From NCBI RefSeq assembly GCF_009828745.1, contig NZ_WTSX01000017.1, positions 1-42,797 on the forward strand: 42,797 bases of DNA, in the 5' to 3' direction. The position numbers and the translations under genes are program-made. The number at the start of each line of letters is the position of its first letter. Position 1 is the stretch's first letter. Of this stretch, positions 1-7,538 are shown in pieces. The notes below the pieces were generated by a model. That model made no database searches and was not told the origin of the DNA. It saw nothing but the letters and a program-made list of their open reading frames with translations. This DNA comes from Erysipelothrix anatis. GTDB taxonomy: Bacteria > Bacillota_I > Bacilli_A > Erysipelotrichales > Erysipelotrichaceae.

Positions 1-84
1 TATTTAAAATATTACAATGAAAATCGAATACAAGAAAAGCTAGGATATCAGTCTCCCGTTAATTATCGGTTGGCTTCATCCTAA
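1..84 (+). CDS. IS3-family transposase OrfB, C-terminal fragment
   Basis: Twenty-seven codons in frame 1 end at TAA 82-84. They read YYNENRIQEKLGYQSPVNYR near the end. This matches the C-terminal tail of IS3-family OrfB integrases (rve/DDE fold), where 'YYN..RIQ.KLG..SPV.YR' is characteristic. The catalytic DDE residues lie outside the window, so nothing can be said about activity. In the intact element OrfB is normally made as an OrfAB frameshift product that catalyses copy-paste transposition. Confidence 0.8.
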   Translation, partial: YLKYYNENRIQEKLGYQSPVNYRLASS

Positions 85-125
85 CTTGGTTTTTTCTTGA
101 GTCCCAAGGAACTAGGTCAGTTCCA
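1..125 (+). mobile_element. 3' end of an IS3-family insertion sequence (cut by the window edge)
   Basis: The window opens inside an insertion sequence. The end of a transposase reading frame runs to a TAA at 82-84. About 40 bp of non-coding DNA follow, ending near 125 in ..GGTCAGTTCCA. On the other strand that end reads TGGAACTGACC, which resembles the TG..CTG.CC start of IS3/IS150-type terminal repeats. The exact boundary and the target duplication cannot be fixed without the left end. The element lies only about 27 bp beyond the stop of the neighbouring pgi gene and points towards it. Confidence 0.7.
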
Positions 126-152
126 TTGATAATAGAGGGTTTTTATTTTGAC

Positions 153-1787
153 TTATTTTCCGAGTAAACGGAACATGTTCTTTTTGTAAACTTCAACGCC
201 AGGTTGATCAAATGGATTCACATCCAACATGTAAACTGACATTGCAAGTGCCGTAAAGAAGAAATAGACCATATATCCAAATGTATAGGCATCGGCTTTC
301 TCAATTGAGATCAAGATGTTAGGAACTCCACCTGTAACTTCATGAGCCTCAAGCGTTCCTTCAAATGCTTTTTGATTTATCCAGTGTAGGCTCTTGCCTG
401 CGAGATAATTCATTTGGTCAAGATCATTTAATTCTTCAGGTACTAACATATCTTCGATTGGATTATCGATGAGTACGACCGTTTCAAATATATTTTTAGT
501 TCCGTCTTGGATGTGTTGTCCCATTGAATGCAAGTCTGTTGAAAAGTTCACGCTTGCTGGTAATATACCCTTGCCTTCTTTTCCTTCAGATTCGCCAAAG
601 AGTTGTTTCCACCATTCAGCAACAAAAAGCATGTGAGTTTCATAACTCACAAACATCTCTGTAACCTTCCCTTGTTTTTCTAGCATACGGCGTGCTACTG
701 CATAAGTGTATGCAGGGTTTGCTGTAAGGTCAGGCGTATTAAATTCAAATGTAGCGTCTTTGACACCTTGCATTAACGCATCAATATCAATCCCTGCAGC
801 CGCAATTGGTAAAAGTCCTACTGGTGTAATAACTGAGAAGCGACCGCCAATATCATCAGGAATCACAAAAGTTTCATACCCTTTGGTGTCGGCAAGTGGT
901 TTTAAAAGACCATTCTTTGCATCGGTTGTAGCATAGATGCGTTGTGCTGCTTCTTCTTCGCCATAGACTGCTTCCATGTGCTGACGAATCATACGGAATG
1001 CGAGTGCTGTCTCTGTTGTTGTTCCAGATTTGGAGATGACATTCACTGCAACACGTTTGCCTTTAATATAGTTCAAAATACGAACTATTGCAGTTGATGA
1101 GAATGTATTTCCCACATAAATTATTTCTAAGTCTGATTGTGCATAAGGTCCTTGCAGCATTTCAATCGCTGCACGAGCGCCTAAGTATGATCCACCAATA
1201 CCACATACTAAAAGAACATCAGCTTGTTCTTGTATGCGTTTAGCAGCAGTTTTGATACGTGCAAACTCTTCTTTATCATAACGGTTTGCCCAGTCTAACC
1301 ATCCTGTATAGTCGCTTCCTTTTCCAGTACCTGCATGTAACATTTCATGAATACGATTCACGTCTTCTTGATAATCTAACACATTACCTTCTAATAGTGC
1401 GTGGCTTAAATCTACTTTAACCATATCTTTCTCCTTTTGCTTCAACCATCGAGGCATTATTGTCTCAAGCGTTTCAAAACCCAACTCAGCGTCCGGTACT
1501 AAAGGTCGTTTATTGTCTTTATCGGTGCGATCTTTTCGCGAAGAATAGTTCAATGCTTTCAATGATAAGCGCAATTGACTGGGTCCTTCACTCACATCAA
1601 TAATCTTCGCAATAATATGTTCCCCTTGTGTTACATATTGACGAATATCACGTACAAAATCATCCGAAACTTCTGAGATATGGATAAGACCTGTGGTCTC
1701 TTCATCTAAGACAACAAAAGCACCGTACGGTTGGATTCCGGTTATGACACCTTCAACTATCTGTCCATTTGTATACTTATGTTTCAT
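153..1787 (-). CDS. pgi: S1 RNA-binding domain (YugI/GSP13-like) fused in frame to glucose-6-phosphate isomerase
   Basis: Pgi interconverts glucose-6-phosphate and fructose-6-phosphate in glycolysis. Counting from ATG 1793, residues 6-80 form an S1 fold (ITGIQPYGAFVVLDEETTGL, HISEVSDDFV). Residues 81-118 look like the tail of YugI/GSP13-type proteins (GFETLETIMPRWLK). Residue 124 (MVKVDLSHAL) is where an ordinary Pgi would begin. Both Pgi signatures are present: DDIGGRFSVITPVG (313-326) and PFDQPGVEVYKK near the end. AAAAGGAG lies 6 nt before the internal ATG at 1422-1424, so a separate 423-residue Pgi is probably also made. For the long form, GAGG is correctly spaced from the ATG at 1785-1787 and too close to the one at 1793, so the start at 1787 is preferred. 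An extended -10 promoter lies upstream. No terminator is visible before the IS end. Confidence 0.93.
   Translation of the reverse strand: MKHKYTNGQIVEGVITGIQPYGAFVVLDEETTGLIHISEVSDDFVRDIRQYVTQGEHIIAKIIDVSEGPSQLRLSLKALNYSSRKDRTDKDNKRPLVPDAELGFETLETIMPRWLKQKEKDMVKVDLSHALLEGNVLDYQEDVNRIHEMLHAGTGKGSDYTGWLDWANRYDKEEFARIKTAAKRIQEQADVLLVCGIGGSYLGARAAIEMLQGPYAQSDLEIIYVGNTFSSTAIVRILNYIKGKRVAVNVISKSGTTTETALAFRMIRQHMEAVYGEEEAAQRIYATTDAKNGLLKPLADTKGYETFVIPDDIGGRFSVITPVGLLPIAAAGIDIDALMQGVKDATFEFNTPDLTANPAYTYAVARRMLEKQGKVTEMFVSYETHMLFVAEWWKQLFGESEGKEGKGILPASVNFSTDLHSMGQHIQDGTKNIFETVVLIDNPIEDMLVPEELNDLDQMNYLAGKSLHWINQKAFEGTLEAHEVTGGVPNILISIEKADAYTFGYMVYFFFTALAMSVYMLDVNPFDQPGVEVYKKNMFRLLGK
1424..1438 (-). 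promoter_or_regulatory. Internal ribosome binding site for stand-alone Pgi
   Basis: Read on the minus strand the sequence is AAAAGGAGAAAGATATGG, with the ATG at 1424-1422. The SD core is complete and well spaced but lies inside the fused reading frame, where it encodes KQKEKD. It marks the ancestral start of pgi and probably still allows independent translation of the enzyme. Confidence 0.75.
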
Positions 1788-1810
1788 TTTCATACCTCAA
1801 TATCCTATAT

Positions 1811-1842
1811 ATTATAACACATCCTTTTTTGTATGATATAAT
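1811..1842. promoter_or_regulatory. Divergent extended -10 promoters for S1-pgi (-) and the PAP2-like gene (+)
   Basis: On the minus strand TGTTATAAT has its -10 hexamer at 1816-1811. On the plus strand TGATATAAT has its -10 hexamer at 1837-1842. Both carry the TGn extension, which can make up for the weak -35 boxes seen here. The -10 boxes are about 20 bp apart, so the two polymerases would compete for the same DNA. Confidence 0.6.
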
Positions 1843-1862
1843 AAAAGTCAGAGGTGGATCCT

Positions 1863-2321
1863 ATGAGTTCAAATTTTTATCCAATCATTTCAGCAATCTT
1901 GGCGAATGTGCTCGCACAGCTCTTGAAGCCATTGTTTTACTATTTAAGAACCGGGGAGAAAGACTTAAGTTCAATCTTCGAAAGTGGTGGTTTCCCAAGT
2001 TCACATACATCCTTGGTTGTTGGTCTTACGATGTCGTATGGGTATCTCTCAGGGTTCCAATCACAGTATTTCTTTATTTCGCTGGTATTTTCATTAACTG
2101 TTATTTATGATGCTGCGAATGTTCGCTATTATGCTGGTCAAAACATTAAGATGACCAAACAACTCATCCAAGATATCGAAATTTTGACACAAACTACATT
2201 GGAAAATCCTGTGTATCGTGAAAAAATCAAAGATGTTTTAGGACATAAATGGGTTGAGGTAATTGGTGGTTTCCTATTGGGATTAATCACAGCATCTGTT
2301 CTGTATTTCTTTCAGGGGTGA
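1863..2321 (+). CDS. Divergent PAP2 family membrane protein (DUF212, YuiD-like)
   Basis: This 152-residue integral membrane protein carries FESGGFPSSHTSLVVGL (about residues 40-56) and YDAANVRYYAGQ (about 82-93). These are the conserved blocks of the DUF212/YuiD family, which is related to acid phosphatase/vanadium haloperoxidase (PAP2) enzymes. Membrane segments are predicted near the N-terminus, around residues 50-80 and at the C-terminus. The PAP2-type SSH motif is present, but no substrate is established for the family, so the activity is unknown. The ATG at 1863 is preferred over the in-frame GTG at 1854 because GAGGTGG (1851-1857) is then a well-spaced SD. The stop overlaps the SD region of the next gene, which indicates coupling. 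Confidence 0.85.
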   Translation: MSSNFYPIISAILANVLAQLLKPLFYYLRTGEKDLSSIFESGGFPSSHTSLVVGLTMSYGYLSGFQSQYFFISLVFSLTVIYDAANVRYYAGQNIKMTKQLIQDIEILTQTTLENPVYREKIKDVLGHKWVEVIGGFLLGLITASVLYFFQG

Positions 2322-2326
2322 TTAAC

Positions 2327-2566
2327 ATGACATTAGAAGAACGTATAATTCAATCGTTAGATAAAATCAGACCATATATTCAACGTGATGGCGGTGACAT
2401 GGAATTCGTAAGTGTCAGTGACAAAGGCGTTGTAACGGTACGACTTCTTGGAGCTTGCATTGGGTGTGGCTTAATTGACTACACACTACGTGGCGGTGTT
2501 GAAGCACTGCTCATGGATGAAATTGAAGAAGTCACAGGTGTTATTGCCGAGGATTACGATTTATAA
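2327..2566 (+). CDS. NifU-like C-terminal domain Fe-S cluster scaffold/carrier protein
   Basis: This 79-residue protein consists only of the NifU C-terminal domain. It has the DGGDMEFVSV strand, the LLGACIGCGL motif with the two cluster-binding cysteines (CxxC) and a C-terminal GGVEALLMDEIEEV helix. Such small Nfu proteins carry or assemble [4Fe-4S] clusters in the cytoplasm for delivery to client enzymes. The ATG at 2327 is preceded by AGGGGTG at 2314-2320, which lies across the stop codon of the upstream gene, so the pair is probably co-translated. A long terminator hairpin follows about 45 bp downstream. Confidence 0.9.
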   Translation: MTLEERIIQSLDKIRPYIQRDGGDMEFVSVSDKGVVTVRLLGACIGCGLIDYTLRGGVEALLMDEIEEVTGVIAEDYDL

Positions 2567-2610
2567 TCGCAATACGATTTGGGATTGACACAAATCTAGT
2601 AGAAACAGTA

Positions 2611-2673
2611 AAAAAAGCATCTTCTATTTGTATCTTGTCTTAGCACAAGTGTACGAATAGAGGATGCTTTTTA
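2611..2673. terminator. Long bidirectional intrinsic terminator
   Basis: The outer arms are 2612-2628 (AAAAAGCATCTTCTATT) and 2656-2672 (AATAGAGGATGCTTTTT), with one G-U pair. An inner stem, CTTGT 2634-2638 with ACAAG 2645-2649, sits in the loop. A/T runs flank both sides, so it can end the nfu transcript and also transcripts from the convergent small gene. Confidence 0.85.
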
Positions 2674-2687
2674 GTGCTGCATCATCT

Positions 2688-2918
2688 TTATGTTTTTGTA
2701 TGGGTATTTTTAACCAACCATGCGATAATCGCAATCACCAAAATAACGATAAAAGTCACGACAATATCAACCGTCATAAAACTCATGAAATCAAGATGTT
2801 GTGCGGCCGCATCATCCATGTTTTTGATAATCAAAAAGAGGATTACTTTAAATCCCATATAGCATGCGATTGTTGCGACAATAATACTTAGAACGAGACT
2901 GGACTGTTTTTTCTTCAT
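2688..2918 (-). CDS. Small two-TM membrane protein of unknown function
   Basis: This 76-residue protein has a short lysine-rich N-terminus (MKKKQSS), a first hydrophobic helix at about residues 7-30, a short polar loop (KNMDDAAAQHLD) and a second helix at about 45-67 ending in a basic tail. The family is not recognised. The ATG at 2918 is chosen over the one at 2933 because GGGG lies 7 nt upstream of it; the longer start has no SD. It is convergent with nfu and shares its terminator. Confidence 0.6.
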   Translation of the reverse strand: MKKKQSSLVLSIIVATIACYMGFKVILFLIIKNMDDAAAQHLDFMSFMTVDIVVTFIVILVIAIIAWLVKNTHTKT

Positions 2919-3011
2919 AGATATACCCCACATTAGTTCAAGTATAGCAACCCATGAAGCTTCCTACAGGTTTCTTGGTTTAGGTGGTCAATTTTTATGT
3001 TTATCTGGTAC

Positions 3012-3039
3012 AAAGAAAAACGATAAGTTTACTTATCGT
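3012..3039 (-). terminator. Intrinsic terminator of the MutS-like gene
   Basis: On the minus strand ACGATAAG-TAAA-CTTATCGT is followed by TTTTTCTTT. The arms are 3032-3039 and 3020-3027. The stem overlaps the stop codon of the MutS-like gene. Confidence 0.88.
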
Positions 3040-4702
3040 TGTCATTAATAGGTGACCATGACCGTGTTGTTCTAAACTGTGACGCCAGTTCGTCTGCTAC
3101 AGCAACCAATTCCGGATCATATCCATAGTGCTCAAGTAATCGAATCGCATTGGTTGTGTTCGACGGGCCTTGGCGAAGTTGATAATCAAATTCGATACCG
3201 TAGTTGGTGATCGTTTCGCGGAAATGATAATTCGTATAGATGGTCCCCAGCATTTCCGTAAGTTCAATATCGTGTGTCGCTGCAGCCACAAAACATGATT
3301 CATGAGCAAGAGCCGATAGCACTGATGCTGATGCTGCAATCCGCTCGATTGTATTGGTTCCTTTTAAAATTTCATCAATAAACACAAGTGTGAATGCTTC
3401 ATGTTTTACAGCATCTAATATTCGTTTTATTGATTTTGTCTCGGTCACAAAGTAGCTATCTCCCGATTCAATGTTATCCCGCATAGCCATCGATGTAATG
3501 ACTTGAGCATGACGCAATTCAAACGAATCTGCAGTACATGTATTGAAGTTTTGTCCTAAAATTGTATTCAATGCCAATGCACGGACAAAGGTCGATTTAC
3601 CACTCGCATTCGACCCCGTTATCAGGCATCTTTGATCCATTTCAGCCGTATTCGCAATCGCTGCTTCTTCAATCAACGGATGGACAATATTTCTAAATTT
3701 AGGTGCGGAACGATCCGATATGATCGGAAGTGAATAACTTTGCAATGATTCACGATATGAAGCTGTCGCGACATAGACTTCAAGCATTCCCATTATTTCT
3801 ATAGCTTCACGCATGGCGTCTTGATTCGAATTATAGATTTTGATGACGCGACTGTAGGCTAAGGGTGTTATCAAAAAATAAGTTGATAGTATCGTTGTAA
3901 AGAAACTGACACCCATTATATCACTTTGGTTGGTCGGCATCGCAAAGCTTAGCATCGCGGATACACCATTAAAAGGTTTTAACGATAATCGCAAACGCTC
4001 CATTTCTACTTCAAAAGATTCATGGTCAAACTTGGTAATTTTGTGGCCACACTTGATAACATCGGTAAAATAGGCTGCACTGGTTATGTTGGCTTTTATT
4101 TGATCGGTAACTTTTTCATTAAGTGCAAACATGGCAATGAATGAAAAGGTAACCCCTAATATTCCCGCCGTGACATCGATAAAAAGCATGAGAATTGATC
4201 CAATTGCGAAGGCTCTGGCTAATATAAGTATTATATTAAAGTTATGATCAATGGGCTCATAACCATCAAAGTATGCTTGCATCATTTTCTCACGCGGTTT
4301 TCCAATGCGGTTGAGTGGTAATAGCACTTTGAGTCGTGTTGCCTCATCTTCCATTGCTGTGACCTTTAATTCGAAATCATCGCGATTATGCTCGCGCATA
4401 TCCCGTAACCGATAATAGAGCATGCTTTCTCCTAATGAAGACTGCGTTACATTCATGCGGTGAAACAATGCCTCCATATCCAAATCTTGGAACGTTGTCT
4501 CATCAATTGCCTGTACGGGTGTAAAACGATCAAAAAGATACCGTGCATTAGCCATTTCAAAAAACCGCGAATCAAACTCCGGTTTCTCTCCGTACTGTTG
4601 TTTAATCATTTGGATTGTTTGTTCTCTTTGAAATTTAGCAATCAAAAAGATAATAACTAACACACTTACTACAACACTAACTGCTACGATTATAACGCCC
4701 AT
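3029..4702 (-). CDS. Membrane-anchored MutS-family ATPase
   Basis: This 557-residue protein has the MutS C-terminal ATPase: Walker A GSNASGKST (363-371), an ESGDSYFVTE loop (412-421), Walker B LVFIDE (439-444) and the GTNTIERIA segment. It lacks the mismatch-recognition and connector domains of true MutS. Instead it has an N-terminal membrane helix (about 2-22), a hydrophobic hairpin at about 155-195 and another near 262-282, placing the ATPase at the membrane. Such MutS-related membrane proteins occur in Bacillota and Bacteroidota but have no settled function, and a role in mismatch repair should not be assumed. AGGAGG lies 6 nt before the ATG. The gene follows directly behind the terminator of the preceding small gene, so it depends on readthrough or an unseen promoter. 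Confidence 0.85.
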   Translation of the reverse strand: MGVIIVAVSVVVSVLVIIFLIAKFQREQTIQMIKQQYGEKPEFDSRFFEMANARYLFDRFTPVQAIDETTFQDLDMEALFHRMNVTQSSLGESMLYYRLRDMREHNRDDFELKVTAMEDEATRLKVLLPLNRIGKPREKMMQAYFDGYEPIDHNFNIILILARAFAIGSILMLFIDVTAGILGVTFSFIAMFALNEKVTDQIKANITSAAYFTDVIKCGHKITKFDHESFEVEMERLRLSLKPFNGVSAMLSFAMPTNQSDIMGVSFFTTILSTYFLITPLAYSRVIKIYNSNQDAMREAIEIMGMLEVYVATASYRESLQSYSLPIISDRSAPKFRNIVHPLIEEAAIANTAEMDQRCLITGSNASGKSTFVRALALNTILGQNFNTCTADSFELRHAQVITSMAMRDNIESGDSYFVTETKSIKRILDAVKHEAFTLVFIDEILKGTNTIERIAASASVLSALAHESCFVAAATHDIELTEMLGTIYTNYHFRETITNYGIEFDYQLRQGPSNTTNAIRLLEHYGYDPELVAVADELASQFRTTRSWSPINDNDK

Positions 4703-4716
4703 AGTTTCCTCCTCAT

Positions 4717-4752
4717 AGAAAAAGAAACAAGCACTATTTATTGGCTTGTTTC
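4717..4752 (-). terminator. Intrinsic terminator between the small membrane gene and the MutS-like gene
   Basis: On the minus strand GAAACAAGC (4752-4744) pairs with GCTTGTTTC (4732-4724), followed by TTTTTCT. It overlaps the end of the 68-residue gene and stands 15 bp before the MutS-like start, so it is well placed to reduce expression of that gene. Confidence 0.8.
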
Positions 4753-4940
4753 GTTAGTTTTATAAACTTTTGGATGATAAGCACGACTGCCGCAATCATT
4801 AATACATAATTAATAATACGTAGCATTGGCCATCCGCCAAAAGGATATAAGATGCGATCTGAAATCCACATTAAGGTAACAAGTATTCCTAATCCTACAA
4901 TACTTGTATATGTCGATTTATCTTTACTCTTCTGTGCCAT
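4734..4940 (-). CDS. Small two-TM membrane protein of unknown function
   Basis: This 68-residue protein has a charged N-terminus (MAQKSKDKSTY), a hydrophobic segment at about residues 13-32, a short GGWPM loop and a second hydrophobic segment at about 41-60 ending in a lysine-rich tail. The family is not recognised. The ATG is preceded by a strong AGGAGG at 6 nt spacing. It starts 8 bp after the YjjG-like gene stops, so the two are probably one operon. Its stop lies inside a terminator hairpin. Confidence 0.65.
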   Translation of the reverse strand: MAQKSKDKSTYTSIVGLGILVTLMWISDRILYPFGGWPMLRIINYVLMIAAVVLIIQKFIKLTKQANK

Positions 4941-4948
4941 AGATCCTC

Positions 4949-5632
4949 CTATTCCACAATACTGAGTAGTTCCATTAAGTCCGCAATTTCATAATCCGGA
5001 ATAATGTTACTGGTGTTTTCGATTTGTTTTGGATTGTACCATACGGTCGTTATTCCCGCAAGATTACCACCTTGAATATCTGCACTCAATGAATCACCGA
5101 TAATCAATGTTGTTGTTTTATCCGCCTGTGGTAATTGTTTGAATGTATAATCGAAGAAAACAGGACTTGGTTTTGTTGCACCAACATCACTCGAAATAAC
5201 AATGGCATCAAAAATATCATGAATTCCAACGTTATGCAAGCGTTTATGTTGTGTTCGACTTATACCGTTAGTCACTATTGCTAGTGTATACTTATCTGTA
5301 ATTTTTGCAAGCAATTCCTTTGCATTGGGCATTAGAATGGGATGATTTTCTACATGTTGTCGAAATTTATCATCCATTTCATATCCGCTCATGCTGACTT
5401 CATAATCTTCAAATGAGCGCGCAAATCGCTGTTCCATGATTGTTTCTTTCGGAATATGGCCCGCTTCATGGTCGTGCCATAATTGATGATTTATGGCTAG
5501 ATATTTTTCTTTGAGAGCATCGCTGTAAGGAATGCCCACATCGTTAAGTAACTTACCAAAAGCAATGTCTTGTGATGCTGTGAAATCGAGTAATGTATTA
5601 TCGATATCTAGTAATATAGTTTTATACTTCAT
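4949..5632 (-). CDS. HAD-superfamily nucleotidase, YjjG/YfnB type
   Basis: This 227-residue cytoplasmic HAD phosphatase has motif I LLDIDNTLLD (nucleophile D9, acid D11), a helical cap at about residues 20-90, motif II IVTNG, motif III lysine in TKPSPVFF and motif IV IIGDSLSADIQGG. The YjjG/YfnB family hydrolyses nucleoside monophosphates, including non-canonical pyrimidines, and some members act on sugar phosphates. Its exact substrate is not determined by sequence. GGGG lies 6 nt before the ATG. It heads a short operon with the 68-residue membrane protein. Confidence 0.85.
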   Translation of the reverse strand: MKYKTILLDIDNTLLDFTASQDIAFGKLLNDVGIPYSDALKEKYLAINHQLWHDHEAGHIPKETIMEQRFARSFEDYEVSMSGYEMDDKFRQHVENHPILMPNAKELLAKITDKYTLAIVTNGISRTQHKRLHNVGIHDIFDAIVISSDVGATKPSPVFFDYTFKQLPQADKTTTLIIGDSLSADIQGGNLAGITTVWYNPKQIENTSNIIPDYEIADLMELLSIVE

Positions 5633-5695
5633 CTTAAACCCCGCTTATTTCATACTTCTAATAATACAACATTCTAAACGTTTTGTATCGCTTAC

Positions 5696-5731
5696 TTGAA
5701 AAAAAGTCCATGAGCTAAGCTCACGGACTTT
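5696..5731 (-). terminator. Intrinsic terminator of the ABC exporter operon
   Basis: Arms are 5725-5731 and 5703-5709 (AAAGTCC/GGACTTT), with an inner TGAGC/GCTCA stem (5711-5715, 5719-5723). On the minus strand the stem is followed by a T-run. It stands 5 bp after the stop of the second ABC gene. Confidence 0.85.
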
Positions 5732-5735
5732 AGGA

Positions 5736-7538
5736 TTAGTCTTCAGAAAATTGGCTATTGTAGAGGGTTGCATAGAAACCATCTTTGGCGATGAGTTCTT
5801 CATGATTTCCCACTTCAATAATATCTCCTTTGTCCATAACAAGAATCATATCTGCGTTACGAATTGTCGAGAGACGGTGTGCAATAATAAAGCTCGTACG
5901 TCCTTCCATCAATTTATCCAATGCTTGTTGGATAAGAACTTCGGTACGTGTATCAACAGAACTTGTGGCTTCATCAAGTATCATAATTTTCGGATCGGCA
6001 AGAATTGCACGAGCGATTGTTAATAATTGTTTTTGTCCTTGGGAAACGTTGGATGTTTCTTCATTAAGAACTGTATCATAACCATCAGCTAAGGTTCGAA
6101 CAAAGTGGTCGACCTGTGCTTCTTGAGCAGCGGTATAAACTTCTTCATCCGTTGCAGCGAGATTACCGTAGCGAATATTTTCTTTAATAGATCCACTGTA
6201 TAACCATGTATCTTGAAGAACCATACCAATGGTCGAACGTAAATCTTCACGTTTGAAGTTTCGGATATCAATACCGTCAATCATAATTGATCCAGAAGTA
6301 ACATCGTAGAAACGCATTAACAGTTTAACAATGGTTGTTTTACCAGCACCTGTTGGACCAACAATCGCGACTTTTTGGCCTGGTTTAACGTAGGTACTAA
6401 AGTCATTGATAATTGTCTGTCCTGGAAGGTATCCAAAGTTTACATTCTCAAACATAACAGAACTTTGCAGTGTTTCCAAATCGTAGTCAACGGGTGTTTC
6501 TGCCGGTTCTTCGTCCTCTTCTAAGAATTCGAACACGCGCTCTGCAGCCGCGATTGATTGTTGGAATTGTGCGGAAATACTTCCTAATTGTGCAATCGGA
6601 TTTAAGAAGTTACGCATATATTGGATAAAGGATTGAATATCCCCAACACTAATCATTCCTTGCGTTGCGTACCAACCTCCAAGAATACTAATTACAACAT
6701 AACCAGCATTCCCAATAAAGTTCATCATTGGTTGTGCTAAGCCTGAGAAGAAATTACTTTTCCATGTTGAGTCGTAAAGACGGTTATTGATTTCATCATG
6801 TTTTGCTAATGAAATGTCTTCCGCATTATAAGCTTTAACAACAATTTGGCTTCCGTACATTTCCTCAATATGACTGTTCAACTCTCCCAAGTTGTCTTGT
6901 TGCGCTTGGAAGAATTTTTGTGATCGGCTAAAGATAAAGACCATGATTCCAAATGATACCGGCATAACGAGCAATGCCGCAAGCGTCATTTGCCAGTTAA
7001 TCGTGATCATCATATATAAGACCCCAACAATGGTCGTTACCGATGTGAGAATCTGTGTAATACTATTGGTCAAGTTTGTATCAATAACGTCAATATCGTT
7101 CGTTACAATTGAGAGCGTATCTCCAACTGTTGTTTTGTCAAAATAGCTAAGGGGTAGGCGGTCAATTTTAACCTGCATATCTTTACGCAATTTGAATGTA
7201 ATATCACGAGAAATTCGTGCCATCACAAATCCTTGAATATAACTAAACAGGAAACTAAAACCGTAAATAGCTGAGAGGAAGATAAGGATTTGTCCAATCT
7301 TCTCAAAGTCTACACCACCAAGTCCTTGGACACGAGAGACCAATCCTTCAAAAAGAACGGTTGTCGCTTGTCCTAAAATCTTCGGTCCAATGATTGCTAA
7401 AACCGTTGAGATGAGTGCTGCAATCAGAACAAAGATGAATTTCACCATATGAGGTTTAATCAACCCTGCTAATTTGCGAATTGTTTGCTTCATATCTTTT
7501 GCTTTTCCAGATGGAGCTGAACTGTTATTTTTTGCCAT
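5736..7538 (-). CDS. ABC exporter half-transporter, canonical-NBD subunit of a heterodimer
   Basis: This 600-residue fusion has six TM helices (about residues 30-330) and an ATPase domain. Motifs: Walker A GPTGAGKT (394-401), Q-loop VLQDTWLY, signature NVSQGQ (497-502), Walker B ILDE with catalytic E523, and H-loop H554 (IIAHRLST). Its signature is the non-canonical SQGQ form, while Walker B and the H-loop are intact. This is the complement of the partner encoded just upstream and the pattern of TM287/288-, LmrCD- and BmrCD-type heterodimers. Such pairs usually export drugs or lipophilic compounds. The ATG overlaps the end of the partner gene by 14 bp and has AGGAGG upstream, so the two subunits are coupled. 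Substrate unknown. Confidence 0.92.
   Translation of the reverse strand: MAKNNSSAPSGKAKDMKQTIRKLAGLIKPHMVKFIFVLIAALISTVLAIIGPKILGQATTVLFEGLVSRVQGLGGVDFEKIGQILIFLSAIYGFSFLFSYIQGFVMARISRDITFKLRKDMQVKIDRLPLSYFDKTTVGDTLSIVTNDIDVIDTNLTNSITQILTSVTTIVGVLYMMITINWQMTLAALLVMPVSFGIMVFIFSRSQKFFQAQQDNLGELNSHIEEMYGSQIVVKAYNAEDISLAKHDEINNRLYDSTWKSNFFSGLAQPMMNFIGNAGYVVISILGGWYATQGMISVGDIQSFIQYMRNFLNPIAQLGSISAQFQQSIAAAERVFEFLEEDEEPAETPVDYDLETLQSSVMFENVNFGYLPGQTIINDFSTYVKPGQKVAIVGPTGAGKTTIVKLLMRFYDVTSGSIMIDGIDIRNFKREDLRSTIGMVLQDTWLYSGSIKENIRYGNLAATDEEVYTAAQEAQVDHFVRTLADGYDTVLNEETSNVSQGQKQLLTIARAILADPKIMILDEATSSVDTRTEVLIQQALDKLMEGRTSFIIAHRLSTIRNADMILVMDKGDIIEVGNHEELIAKDGFYATLYNSQFSED

Noticed and set aside
1769-2110. 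113-codon plus-strand frame across the divergent promoter region
   Set aside because: It overlaps the pgi start, both promoters and the PAP2-like gene in another frame; no SD and no motif.
3097-3339. Short minus-strand frame inside the MutS-like gene
   Set aside because: It lies in another frame of a confidently assigned gene and has no supporting signal.
3029-4702. True mismatch-repair MutS
   Set aside because: The ATPase core matches, but mismatch-recognition domains are missing and membrane segments are present.
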